Shown here: positions 13,059 to 22,994 of the stretch, one piece after another
Layout of the letters: each line of letters opens with the position of its first letter
Position numbering within the stretch: position 1 is the stretch's first letter
Source of the DNA: Buddleja alternifolia
Taxonomy: Eukaryota; Streptophyta; Magnoliopsida; Lamiales; Scrophulariaceae
DNA length: 64,000 nucleotides
NCBI GenBank assembly: GCA_019426215.1
Contig: CM033408.1
Coordinates: forward strand, 28,251,953-28,315,952
Direction of reading: 5' to 3'
Notes under the pieces: generated by a model
Seen by the model: only the letters and a program-made list of their open reading frames with translations
Databases searched by the model: none
Told to the model about the DNA's origin: nothing
Translations under genes and position numbers: made by a program

Positions 13059-16000
13059 ATGGAAGTCACCGCAAAAGCATCGTCGTCGTCCATTTGGGCG
13101 AGAACCACTGTGGCGAATACGCGATTGGCAGTGGAGTCTTTTGATGGCACAGACCATTTTGGTATGTGGCAAAGCGAAGTTGTAGACGCACTCTTTCAAC
13201 AAGGTCTATACTTAGCTATTGAAGAGAAGAAACCAAATGATATAGAGGAAAAAGATTGGAGTATGATGAATCGGTTGGCATGTGGAACAATTCGTTCGTG
13301 TCTATCCAGAGAGCAGAGATATGCATTTTCGAAAGAAAACTCGGCATATAAATTGTGGATGGCACTGGAGGAGAAGTTTCTGAAGAAAAGTTGTCATAAT
13401 AAGCTCCATTTGAAGAAGCGGCTCTTTCGCTTCACATTTGTTTCGGGTTCCACTATGAATAGTCACATTACCAGTTTTAATCAACTGGTTACCGATTTGA
13501 TAAATTTGGATGAGACTTTTAAAGACGAGGATTTGGCTCTGATGCTGTTGGGATCCCTTCCTGAGGAGTTTGAGTTTCTTGAAACCACTCTACTTCACGG
13601 GAAGGCTGCTGTATCTTTTAGCGAAGTTTGTGCTGCCCTGTACAGTTATGAGTTGAGAAAGAAGGACAAGCAAGTTTGTTCAGACGGAGATGCAGAGGTT
13701 TTGTTCGTCAGAGGTCGTTCACAAAACAAAAACAAAGGAAAGAAAGGGAGATCCAAGTCCAGGCATAAACTAAGCAAAGACGAGTGTGCCTATTGTCGAG
13801 AAACAGGACACTGGAAGAGAGATTTCCCAAAGCTGACAACTAAGGGCAATTCTAAGGCCGTGGCGGAATCAAATGTAATCGCGTGTGATGATGCAGAATC
13901 GGACTTCTCATTGGCGACATCATCCAGCGGTGCTTCTGAAGTATGGATGCTGGATTCAGCATGTAGTCATCATATGACACCACATTTGGATTGGTTCTTT
14001 GATTTCAAAGAACAAAATGACGTTGTCTTCACAGCAAATGAAGCTCCTCTTACTACACTTGGGATTGGTTCAGTTCGCTTAAAGAATCACGGTGGATCAA
14101 TCATAACCCTAAAAGGTGTTCGGTATGCACCAGAAGTGAGGAAAAACCTTATTTCCGTTGGAACTTTAGAATCGAAAGGTTTTGAAGTAAGAGCTAAAGA
14201 TGGGGTGATGAAGATCATCTCTGGTGCACTCGTGGTAATGAAGGGAATTCGGAAGAACAACAATATGTATCACTACATGGGTGGTACAGTTGTGGGTGCA
14301 GTAGCAGCAGTTACTGTTGATGATCGGAATTCAGAAGCAGTTAGGCTATGGCATATGCGCTTGGGACATGCAGGTGGAAAATTCTTGAATCTCCTCATAA
14401 ATCAAGGATTGTTGAAAGGAGTGAAATACTCCAAATTGGAGTTTTGTGAACATTGTGTTCGTGGGAAACAAACAAGGGTTGAATTTGGAACAACAATCCA
14501 TAATACTGAGGGTATCTTGGATTATGTTCATTCGGATGTATGGGGTCCTTCAAAAACGAGTTCTTTGGGAGGGAAGCACTATTTTGTAACCTTTGTTGAT
14601 GATTTTTCCCGGAGAGTTTGGGTGTATACAATGAAGACAAAGGATGAAGTGTTTGAGGTATTCCTCAATTGGAAAAAGATGGTGGAAACTCAGACTGATA
14701 AAAAGGTCAAACGTCTCCGTACAGACAATGGTGGAGAATTTAGGAGTGGTCCATTTCAGAAATTTTGTGAGGATGAAGGCATTGTCAGACACTTCACTGT
14801 CAGACATACACCACAACAGAACGGAGTGGCAGAACGCATGAATCGGACTTTGCTGGAGAAAGTTCGGTGTTTGTTATCCAATGCTGGATTGGGTAAAGAA
14901 TTTTGGGCTGAGGCTGTGACATATGCGTGTCATCTCGTTAATCGTCTACCATTTACTGCTATTGATGGAAAAACACCATTGGAGAAATGGTTTGGAAAGC
15001 CTGCTGCTGATTATGATTCCTTACATGTGTTTGGTTCCGCTGCATATTATCATGTTAAGGAATCAAAGTTGGATCCTAGAGCAAAGAAAGTTGTTTTCAT
15101 GGGGATCACCTCTGGTATAAAAGGCTATCGCCTTTGGTGTCCAGAAACAAAGAAAATAATCTTTAGCAGGGATGTCACCTTTGATGAATCTACCGTGTTG
15201 GAAAAGGTGAATGCAGAACAGCAGGATGGTACTCCCAAACAGGTGAAGTTTGAAAAGTTTGTTGTCCCAGCAAATCAAGAAACTCTTGATCATTCTCCTA
15301 CGGTAGAAGGAGATTTTGAAGAAGAGGAAGTTCAACCCCAAGAACTTCCACAGCAACTTGAATCAATTGCAACTAGTAAGCCAAAGAGGACAATCAGAAA
15401 GCCTGCTCGCTTTGATGATATGGTGGCTTGTGCATCTGCAATTGCCGCTGATGATTTTCCTACCACTTATATTGAAGCAGTCAAAGGACCAGAGAAAGAT
15501 AAGTGGAGGATTGCCATGAGTGAAGAAATGCAGTCCCTTCATAAGAATCAAACATGGGAACTGGCCTGTCTCCCGAAGGGAAAGAAGGCAATTGGATGCA
15601 TATGGGTATTTGCAAAGAAAGATGGATTTCCTAGCCAAGGTGATGTTCGCTACAAAGCAAGATTGGTGGCCAAAGGTTACGCTCAGAAGGAGGGCATTGA
15701 TTATAATGCGGTATTTTCTCCAGTTGTAAAACACTCGTCCATTAGAATTTTGTTGGCTTTGGTAGCACAGTTGGATGTAAAAACTGCATTTTTACATGGA
15801 GACTTGGAAGAGGAAATCTATATGACTCAGCCAGAGGGATTCAAAGTTGCTGAAAATGAAAATTTGGTTTGTAAACTTCAAAAATCGTTGTACGGATTGA
15901 AGCAATCTCCGAGGCAGTGGTACAAGCGATTTGACAAGTTTATGATGGGAATTGGGTACACAAGAAGCACATACGATCATTGTGTGTATTTGCATAAGCT

Positions 16001-16466
16001 ACAAGATGGATCCTTCATATATCTTCTTCTGTATGTTGATGATATGTTGATTGCCTCCCCGAATCTAATAGAAATCGAGAAGTTGAAGACTCATTTGAAA
16101 AGGGAGTTTGAGATGAAGAATCTAGGTGAGGCGAAGAAAATTCTCGGAATGGAGATTTTCAAAGATAGAAAATTGAGGTGGCTTTGTTTGACTCAGAAAC
16201 AATATCTGAGTAGGATGTTGAGGCGTTTTGGCATTGATGAAAAGTCAAAACCAGTTAGTACTCCGTTTGCTCCTCATTTTAAGCTTAGCGCCGCTTTGTC
16301 ACAGAAATCTGATGCAGAACGGGAATACATGTCAAAAGTACCGTATGCAAATGTTGTTGGTAGCTTGATGTATGCTATGGTGTGTACAAGGCCTGATATT
16401 TCTCAAGCAGTGGGGGTTGTGAGCAGGTATATGCATGATCCTGAAAAGGAACATTGGCAAGTTTGA
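13059..16466 (+). CDS. Copia Gag-Pol polyprotein without RNase H
   Basis: A single open frame of 1135 residues. Gag (UBN2-like) occupies about 1-240 and a zinc knuckle 243-256, written C-x2-C-x4-H-x4-F: the last cysteine is phenylalanine. Protease has the DSACSHHM active site from D299. The pre-integrase HHCC region (about 430-470) leads to an integrase core with D493, D556 and E592 (DD35E). RT follows from about 815, with [10 protein letters not shown] and YVDD at 992-995. Compared with copy B, RT lacks seven residues just before DVKTAF, a 21-bp in-frame deletion. The frame stops after [12 protein letters not shown], where RNase H should follow (about 300 residues missing). The start is the first ATG after the primer site. 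Probably defective in reverse transcription, though the frame is open. Confidence 0.92.
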   Translation: MEVTAKASSSSIWARTTVANTRLAVESFDGTDHFGMWQSEVVDALFQQGLYLAIEEKKPNDIEEKDWSMMNRLACGTIRSCLSREQRYAFSKENSAYKLWMALEEKFLKKSCHNKLHLKKRLFRFTFVSGSTMNSHITSFNQLVTDLINLDETFKDEDLALMLLGSLPEEFEFLETTLLHGKAAVSFSEVCAALYSYELRKKDKQVCSDGDAEVLFVRGRSQNKNKGKKGRSKSRHKLSKDECAYCRETGHWKRDFPKLTTKGNSKAVAESNVIACDDAESDFSLATSSSGASEVWMLDSACSHHMTPHLDWFFDFKEQNDVVFTANEAPLTTLGIGSVRLKNHGGSIITLKGVRYAPEVRKNLISVGTLESKGFEVRAKDGVMKIISGALVVMKGIRKNNNMYHYMGGTVVGAVAAVTVDDRNSEAVRLWHMRLGHAGGKFLNLLINQGLLKGVKYSKLEFCEHCVRGKQTRVEFGTTIHNTEGILDYVHSDVWGPSKTSSLGGKHYFVTFVDDFSRRVWVYTMKTKDEVFEVFLNWKKMVETQTDKKVKRLRTDNGGEFRSGPFQKFCEDEGIVRHFTVRHTPQQNGVAERMNRTLLEKVRCLLSNAGLGKEFWAEAVTYACHLVNRLPFTAIDGKTPLEKWFGKPAADYDSLHVFGSAAYYHVKESKLDPRAKKVVFMGITSGIKGYRLWCPETKKIIFSRDVTFDESTVLEKVNAEQQDGTPKQVKFEKFVVPANQETLDHSPTVEGDFEEEEVQPQELPQQLESIATSKPKRTIRKPARFDDMVACASAIAADDFPTTYIEAVKGPEKDKWRIAMSEEMQSLHKNQTWELACLPKGKKAIGCIWVFAKKDGFPSQGDVRYKARLVAKGYAQKEGIDYNAVFSPVVKHSSIRILLALVAQLDVKTAFLHGDLEEEIYMTQPEGFKVAENENLVCKLQKSLYGLKQSPRQWYKRFDKFMMGIGYTRSTYDHCVYLHKLQDGSFIYLLLYVDDMLIASPNLIEIEKLKTHLKREFEMKNLGEAKKILGMEIFKDRKLRWLCLTQKQYLSRMLRRFGIDEKSKPVSTPFAPHFKLSAALSQKSDAEREYMSKVPYANVVGSLMYAMVCTRPDISQAVGVVSRYMHDPEKEHWQV

Positions 16467-16534
16467 AGATTGTTTTTTGTGACCCCGTTTGACAAGGAGA
16501 TTGAAGATTTTGGAAATTCGCCAAGGTGGAGATT

Positions 16535-17041
16535 TGTTGAATTGTGGTGAAGAAATGACTCATTTCCCTTTGATAATGAAAGAGCAATTCGTCCCACATA
16601 GGAAGAATTTTGTAAAGGGCCATCCCTTTTCCTATAAAAGGGGATCCACCCTTTAGTTGTTTGATATCCCTTAGCCTCTCATCTTTGGCTATTCTTCTTT
16701 TCTCCTCTATAGTTTTGTATATTTCACTTTTGGTCCTTTCTTTTGTGTAGTGAAATATTTTGGTGGGGTCCGAGGACGTAGGCTAAATTAGCTGAACCTC
16801 GTTATATTTGGTGTTCTTTATTTTGTGTTATTCTTCAAGTAGCCATTGTTAGTTATAGTTGTAGTGTTATATTGTGCTATTAAATTCGTCTAGTTAATTC
16901 TGTCGAGGAGGTTGGGTTTTAAGCGCGATCGTTGTGACGCCTCCAATCTTTCCTGGGAATTAAATCTAGTGTGGTTTTCTAGTACAATATTTCCCTCGCT
17001 ATTTCTATATTTGGTGGAATATGACTCTGAGTTCCACAACA
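16535..17041 (+). repeat. 3' LTR of Copia copy A
   Basis: 507-bp copy of 12416-12922, preceded by the polypurine tract. Confidence 0.93.
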
Positions 17042-17372
17042 TTTATAATTTTTTAAGGACAAATGGTTTTTGTTGGAAGGTTGTAAAACAACTCTTGATT
17101 AATTATTTAATTGGATTTTGCATATCATGGATTTTTTCCCTTTTTCTTTTTTGGGTTAAAAGTAATCTATTCTGATATAGATGAATTTAGTGTTTTAATT
17201 TACTCAAAATGCAAAAAAAAAAAAAAAAAAACCAAACTTGGCTATATCCTATCCCATATTGAAAGTTGGAGTTACATGACACCAGTTATTCAAATTCTGA
17301 TGTGAAATTATGGTATAGATCCCAGCTTTGAAGTTTCAAAATTCTTTGGAGGGAGTTTGACATCATTATGGG

Positions 17373-17831
17373 CAGTGGCGGATCCAGAAACTAAACTCAG
17401 TGGAGGCACTAGGAATTTGACCGAGGGGGTGCGGGGGGCAAGTACGCTATATTTATGGGGGGAAATATAATAACTAATTAGGTTCAATTATAACTTTTGA
17501 CATAATTTATACTTTTATACCTCTTTTGTTATAGCCAGAATTTTGGGTTTTGGGGGGTGAACTCAAAGTAAAGAGAGAAACGTACTATTTTTTGATCTTG
17601 AGGGGGTGGGGAAATTCAAAATATAAAAAATTTTGTAAGGTAAAAAACTGATTTTTCAAAATTAAGCGGGGGCATTTAATACTTTCAAAATTGAGGGGGG
17701 CACTTAATAATTTGAAGGGGGGGCACAAGTGTAATTTACAATTAAAAATTAAAAAATATGTATATATTATATAAAAAAAAATTATTTCAGTGGGGGCACT
17801 GCCCCCTCTTACACACTTCGATCCGCCCCTG
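17373..17831. mobile_element. hAT-type MITE with perfect 8-bp target duplication
   Basis: The element begins CAGTGGCGGATCCAG and ends CGATCCGCCCCTG, imperfect inverted repeats of about 12 bp. It is flanked by ATTATGGG on both sides (17365-17372 and 17832-17839), the 8-bp duplication expected of hAT transposons. 459 bp, rich in GGGGGCA/TGCCCCC blocks, no transposase. Decayed relatives appear at 8985-9126 and 19079-19300. Confidence 0.92.
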
Positions 17832-17839
17832 ATTATGGG

Positions 17840-18046
17840 ATTGGATCGGAGGCAAACATGCTCACATGATAGCCTTAGCTCGGGTCGTTTTGTGGTTTTG
17901 GGCATGATACCATCCGTTGGGGGAGTTTTCTGCAATCAATGCGCAACAAGTGGAATCTGTCAGTATGCAACACACGCCGTGGCTATCAATGGTTTTGGGT
18001 ACTTCACTTGTTGTAGCAACAAACGTATGTATATCCTTGATTTGAT
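17840..18046. other. Unassigned sequence with cysteine-containing open frame
   Basis: A less AT-rich stretch whose plus frame (part of an ORF at 17790-18110) reads GVFCNQCATSGICQYATHA. A GTATGT follows AAACG like a splice donor. I do not recognise it as any protein; it could be an exon remnant, of unknown strand, into which the adjacent MITE inserted. Confidence 0.25.
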
Positions 18047-18098
18047 ATATATATATGTGTGTGTGTGTGTGCGCGCGCGCGCGTGTGTGAGTGTGTGT
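18047..18098. repeat. (AT)n(GT)n(GC)n(GT)n alternating microsatellite
   Basis: Compound purine-pyrimidine alternation, ATATAT-(GT)n-(GC)n-(GT)n, the kind of sequence able to adopt Z-DNA. Confidence 0.95.
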
Positions 18099-19078
18099 CA
18101 TATTGTTTAAAATGAAAATTATATTTTAAAATAATTAGATATTACATGTATGTAAAATTTCTTCTGAGAGTAATTGAATTATTCTTATAAGCTTTTAGGA
18201 TTTTGAGTCCTAACACCACTGAATTTATTTGATAGAAATCACGTGAAGTAGCATACACGAATAATTGGGATTCTCTAATGAAAAGCCACTAGGACCATGT
18301 GTTTAAGAACATTAGTTATTGTCCAATATCCTAAGAAAATATCCTAAGAAAAATGATGTATAAATATTTTCTTTAAAGAAGAAGGAAAAATAATATACAT
18401 GAGTGTCTTTTGCATATGAAATTTTATGAGTTCCATGTAGTGAAATGTATTTACTATTACTTTAATACAAATTAAAATACTAACAATAGCCTTGAAAAAA
18501 ATTAACTTAGACATTTTAATTAATTGAAGCAAATTGGTTTTATTTTTCTTTTCACTCCCATCCCACTTTTCCTCTCACACCAAATTTGGAATTCTTTTAA
18601 TAATTTTCAAAAACAAGCTTCCAAATCTGATTGGCTGGATCCAAATAATGACTTTTATAATGTGTAGAGTTGACTTGTGGAAGAGCAAACGTCGCCGCAG
18701 CTAATTATCTCAACTTGATCATGCATTAAGATATATCAAAACTCTATTAAATAATAATTGTTCTGGAGTAACTTAGGGATCCGTTTGGTTGTATTTTATT
18801 TTACTACGTACAAAGTTGCGTTGAAATTTATTTCAATTGGATCTATTTGACCAAGGTCTGATAATTTTATAATTTAGATGGTTATTTTGCATCTAGCTCC
18901 TTTCATGTTTGAGTTTTTGGCCTCCAAATTTATGGCACATAACTCTCATTTAATATTGTTAGATATAAAGATTTTAAATAAAATAATTCATCATTGTCGA
19001 AAATATATGATTCTTTTAAAGCATTTATGTATTACACCATGTAAAAGTCAAAAGTGAGAACATTCCATTTTAAACATG

Positions 19079-19300
19079 GACGAAGCCAGAAATTTTGGTA
19101 GTAGGGTTTTTTCTTTTTTTCTTTTAATTGTTTTTTTTTGGGGGGGGGGGGGGGGTTAAAAAAAAAGGGGGCAAAGCTTGAAATTTTTAGATTGGGAGGG
19201 GGTGGGGGTTAAAATTTTAAATATAAAAAATTTATAGAGTGAAAATATAATTTTCTCAAAGTTGAGGGGTGCCCCCACCTGCCCCTGACCCCATCCTTGA
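19079..19300. mobile_element. Decayed hAT-like MITE with G16 run
   Basis: Its ends resemble the element at 17373-17831 and it has the same GGGGTGCCCCC motif near the right end. A T9 then G16-17 tract lies at about 19132-19156. Target duplication not seen. Confidence 0.5.
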
Positions 19301-19495
19301 TCTTAAATGATGCACTGAAGTATTTTCATTAAAAATCTTTATTGTATACAAACCATTATCAATAAACTTTATAAGGTTTTTTTCTTCATGTCTTTAAGTG
19401 CTTTTAGGTCTATATTACTATCTAATATTTAGGTTGTGGAACTCACATATTTTAAATTTCATAATTTTCCATCAAGTAAAAAAAATACACAAGCA

Positions 19496-19688
19496 ATTTA
19501 AGTCTTTAGGCTTTAGATACTTATATAATATATATATATATATATAAATATTAGACCATTACAGAAAACATACAATTCCGTGCATATGTTATAATTTAAG
19601 TCTTTAGGCTTTAGATACTTATATAATATATATATATATAAATATTAGACCATTACAGAAAACATACAATTCCGTGCATATGTTATAG
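19496..19688. repeat. 98-bp tandem duplication
   Basis: AATTTAAGTCTTTAGGCTTTAG... to CCGTGCATATGTTAT occurs twice with a period of 98 bp. The copies differ mainly in the length of an internal AT tract. Confidence 0.95.
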
Positions 19689-19745
19689 TGGCTTAGTGAA
19701 TACCTAACGTGACGCCTAAATATAGTTTGGAAAGATAATATATAC

Positions 19746-20355
19746 TAGGAAAAATACAAAAGAAAACACCTAAAATAACTTTTTGTCTCCAAACAGCCCA
19801 AAAAAAAAAAAAAAAAATTCAAAAAACTCATTCTACAAACTTTTCATTCCAAAAAACCCAAAAGTTAGGATTAACAACTTTTTGGACTAAATTACCCTTC
19901 ATTCATTTAAATGAAGAATTGATTAATAGATTTTTTTAATAGAAATTATTTTGTTTAGATTTTTTAAATTGATAAATCATATATTATGGATTTTATTTTC
20001 AATATAAAATATTTTTATTTTAATATGTTAATTATCAAAAAATATTTTTAAAAACTTTTTAAAAGATTAAAAAAACCTAAAAATTTAAGATTAAAATCAT
20101 AATTAGTACGATTGTCAATATAAAAAAAATTCTAAATAAATAAATTTTTACATGAAATTATAATTGATTAATTTTAATTTAGAAGGCTAAGGGCGATTTC
20201 GTCCATAAATTTATTAACCCCAAATTTTGGAATTTTTGGAATAAAAAGTTGGTAAAATAGATTTTTTGGATTGAAAAATATTTTCATTGGTTTTTTCCAT
20301 ACTAAAAAAAATATTTTTTTTGGGGGGGGGGGGGGGGGATTAGTAATTTTTCCTA
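19746..20355. mobile_element. AT-rich non-autonomous element with long inverted repeats
   Basis: The left end (TAGGAAAAATAC...TTCATTCCAAAAAACCCAAAA) pairs with the reverse complement of the right end (TAGGAAAAATTAC...TTTTATTCCAAAAATTCCAAAA). Similarity extends about 150 bp and includes a C/G run on the right. No coding capacity. Flanks are ATATAT-rich, so the target duplication is ambiguous. A related sequence lies in MEKK1 intron 6 (44260-44740). Confidence 0.7.
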
Positions 20356-20912
20356 ATATATTTTCCTTTTCTTTTCTTTTCTTTTGGTTAATAATGCCCT
20401 TTTTAAGAGAAATTCTGAATTTCGTCGGTTATCATTCATAACGCCCTGATATTAAATAATATATTTTTAAATAAAAAAAATATTCTTTGTGTGAACACCT
20501 GTGCATTTGTAACATCCGAAGTGTTCAAAAACGATAATCATCACGCTAACGACAACCAATCTCTACGGGCGAAGTTGATGTCCCAAAATATTAGAGGTTT
20601 GGGGCCGGTTCTACTTCCACTAATAGTGTGTGGGCCTTTTCTCTATTTTCATATATAGTAGTTGTTAGCAAATTATAATAATTATTCTTTGGTTATAACT
20701 TGTTACTAAATATTTGATATATATATAACTTAGTAATTTTTCCTAATATATTTTCCTTTTCTTTTCTTTGGTTATTAGAGGTTTGGGGCCGGTTCTACTT
20801 CCACTAATAGTGTGTGGGCCTTTTCTCTATTTTCATATATAGTAGTTGTTAGCAAATTATAATAATTATTCTTTGGTTATAACTTGTTACTAAATATTTG
20901 ATATATATATAA
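20338..20912. repeat. Composite tandem duplication with internal deletion
   Basis: 20731-20912 repeats the sequence at about 20340-20385 (AGTAATTTTTCCTAATATATTTTCC) joined directly to that at about 20589-20728 (TTAGAGGTTTGGGGCCGG... to ATATATATAA). The roughly 200 bp between these blocks is absent from the second copy. Confidence 0.85.
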
Positions 20913-21206
20913 ATAAAAAGAAGACGCCGGTATCGAGACTCTGAGAGGAGGAATTTCTTTTCAGCATTCTTGACTTCTTGTTACAAGAAAATTGTCTTTT
21001 CCAATTTGTTGTTTTATGCACACGAAGAACCACGATTTGTTGAAAAATGAAAGGATCGAAATGGAATTTAATAGCAATAATTTTCCCTTTGTCCTTTTTC
21101 CACCTTAGATTCTCAACCCTCATCCCAATCAAAGTCTTCCTTTGATGAGATATATTTTAACTCACAACATATATGACAAAATACCAAATGAAATTCATTC
21201 TACCGG
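20913..21206. other. Intergenic, no gene seen
   Basis: Only a short minus-strand open frame (20890-21132) with no recognisable domain. Confidence 0.4.
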
Positions 21207-21221
21207 ATATATTATTTTGAT

Positions 21222-21432
21222 CCCCAAGAGTTAGTCGAATTGGATTGGTGGAGTATTTCCTACTAAGGCAACTCGGGTTCAAACCGCTCTGAGGACATGA
21301 GTCCGTCGCACAGGGTTTTCCTAGTGCGGCTTACTCCCCTCATGTTGTTTGTGGGCTATTGCATGAGGGCGGGGTTTACCCAGAGCGCACCTTCGAGTAA
21401 CAGTTGCGAGTTCCCTAGTTACCAAAAAAAAT
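21222..21432 (+). mobile_element. tRNA-derived SINE with 15-bp target duplication
   Basis: An A box TAGTCGAATTGG (21232-21243, matches TRGYNNARNNGG) and a B box GGTTCAAACCG (21276-21286, one mismatch) are spaced like a pol III tRNA promoter. A tRNA-unrelated body follows and ends CCTAGTTACC plus an A-rich tail. The perfect 15-bp repeat ATATATTATTTTGAT flanks it at 21207-21221 and 21433-21447, as expected for LINE-driven insertion. 211 bp. Family name unknown. Confidence 0.93.
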
Positions 21433-21447
21433 ATATATTATTTTGAT

Positions 21448-22351
21448 TTTCAAACCAAGTCTCTTTCATAACGTAACCTTCCTTGCCAAAATTGATTTAT
21501 CTTTACCTATATTAATTATACATTTAGTCAACTTCTACGAAATAGTAATGCTATATAAAATTAGACCGAATTCGTGGTAAAATCATGTTTCATCTAGTAT
21601 CTAGCGGTATGTACGCACGATAAATATGTAAAACTTTTTCAAATATAAACTCAACATGAATTTTATGCATTTTTCAAGTGTGTATGAAATAGCAGATGAT
21701 AAAATTATTCTAAATAAAACATTCAAATGGAATAAAACGTACACAAACCAATTGTACTCATGACTCTATTCACGTTCTCTATTGCACATATGAGCACGAA
21801 AATACAAACAGTTAATTAATTGTGATGTCAAGAGGAAAAAAAAACATTTTATTCTTGTACACATCGATCACAAACGTTCAATTAAGAAATTATAGTTAAG
21901 AGCATTCAGATTCAAGTCTCATAAATCATGACAAAAAAATTGTGATTATAAGTTAATTTTTCACCGTTTTATATATAAATTAGTCCAATCTCATGGTAAT
22001 TACTTAATCAGTCTTTATTAACCCAATATACTAAATTGTGTAATTCGATCATATTGCCCTAATGTAATCAATACATTCCTTAGTTTTAATTGGTATATCC
22101 ACTTTTATTACGTTCTTGATAGATTAACTATAACCACGTACAAATTACATGTAAGAAAAATTAAAATGGAACATTGTCAACAATGTACATATGAGAGTTG
22201 AATAATGAATACCATATTACTTATCAACATTTATTAATTATGCTCATCATAGCTCTGCAAATATATATTTTTTTCAATAACATTATTGTTCCACTTTGAA
22301 CATGTAAATTCCAGTTTCAATAATCTCAAACCCTCAAAATGACACTCCCTT
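21448..22351. other. Intergenic, no gene seen
   Basis: AT-rich; no coding sequence or repeat recognised up to the Copia copy B insertion site. Confidence 0.5.
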
Positions 22352-22858
22352 TGTTGAATTGTGGTGAAGAAATGGCTCATTTCCCTTTGATAATGAAAGA
22401 GCAATTTGTCCCACATAGGAAGAATTTTGTAAAGGGTCATCCCTTTTCCTATAAAAAGGGATCCACCCTTTAGTTGTTTGATATCCCTTAGCCTCTCATC
22501 TTTGGCTATTCTTCTTTTCTCCTCTATAGTTTTGTATATTTCACTTTTGGTCCTTTCTTTTGTTTAGTGAAATATTTTGGTGGGGTCCGAGGATGTAGGC
22601 TAAATTAGCCGAACCTCGTTATATTTTGTGTTCTTTATTTTGTGTTATTCTTCAAGTAGCCATTGTTAGTTATAGTTGTAGTGTTATATTGTGCTATTAA
22701 ATTCGTCTAGTTAATTCTGTCGAGGAGGTTGGGTTTTAAGCGCGACCGTTGTGACGCCTCCAATCTTTCCTGGGAATTAAATCTAGTGTGGTTTTCTAGT
22801 ACAATATTTCCCTCGCTATTTCTATATTTGGTGGAATATGACTCTGAGTTCCACAACA
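22352..22858 (+). repeat. 5' LTR of Copia copy B
   Basis: 507 bp, TGTTGAATTG...CCACAACA, followed by the tRNA-Met primer site. Confidence 0.93.
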
Positions 22859-22994
22859 AGTGGTATCAGAGCTCGGGTATTCTGAGTATGTTCTGTGGTC
22901 GCAGTTTAATCTGATCTTCCACATCAGAAAAGTTTTCCCTGGCTATTTGGCTTTCGCATTTGGAGGGCTATTGAAGAATAATTTGTAACTAAAA

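Larger units (their letters stand above)
12416..17041 (+). mobile_element. Ty1/Copia retrotransposon, copy A, lacking RNase H
   Basis: Two 507-bp LTRs (12416-12922 and 16535-17041) start TGTTGAATTG and end CCACAACA. By eye they differ at about a dozen sites, mostly transitions. The primer-binding site TGGTATCAGAGC (12925-12936) matches initiator tRNA-Met, and a purine-rich tract (CAAGGTGGAGATT) precedes the 3' LTR. Flanks read CTTAT (12411-12415) and TTTAT (17042-17046), a target duplication with one mismatch. The interior encodes one long Gag-Pol frame ending before RNase H; the same junction is seen in copy B at 22352-26048. Confidence 0.95.
18099..19745. other. Intergenic, no gene; contains repeats
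   Basis: No coding sequence recognised. It includes a probable decayed hAT MITE at 19079-19300 (GGACGAAGCCAGAAATTTT at one end, GCCCCCACCTGCCCCTGACCCC at the other, with a long G run) and the 98-bp tandem duplication described separately. Confidence 0.5.

Noticed and set aside
14346..15995. Several antisense frames of 60-120 residues across Copia copies A and B
   Set aside because: They mirror the real plus-strand Pol frame and have no domains of their own.
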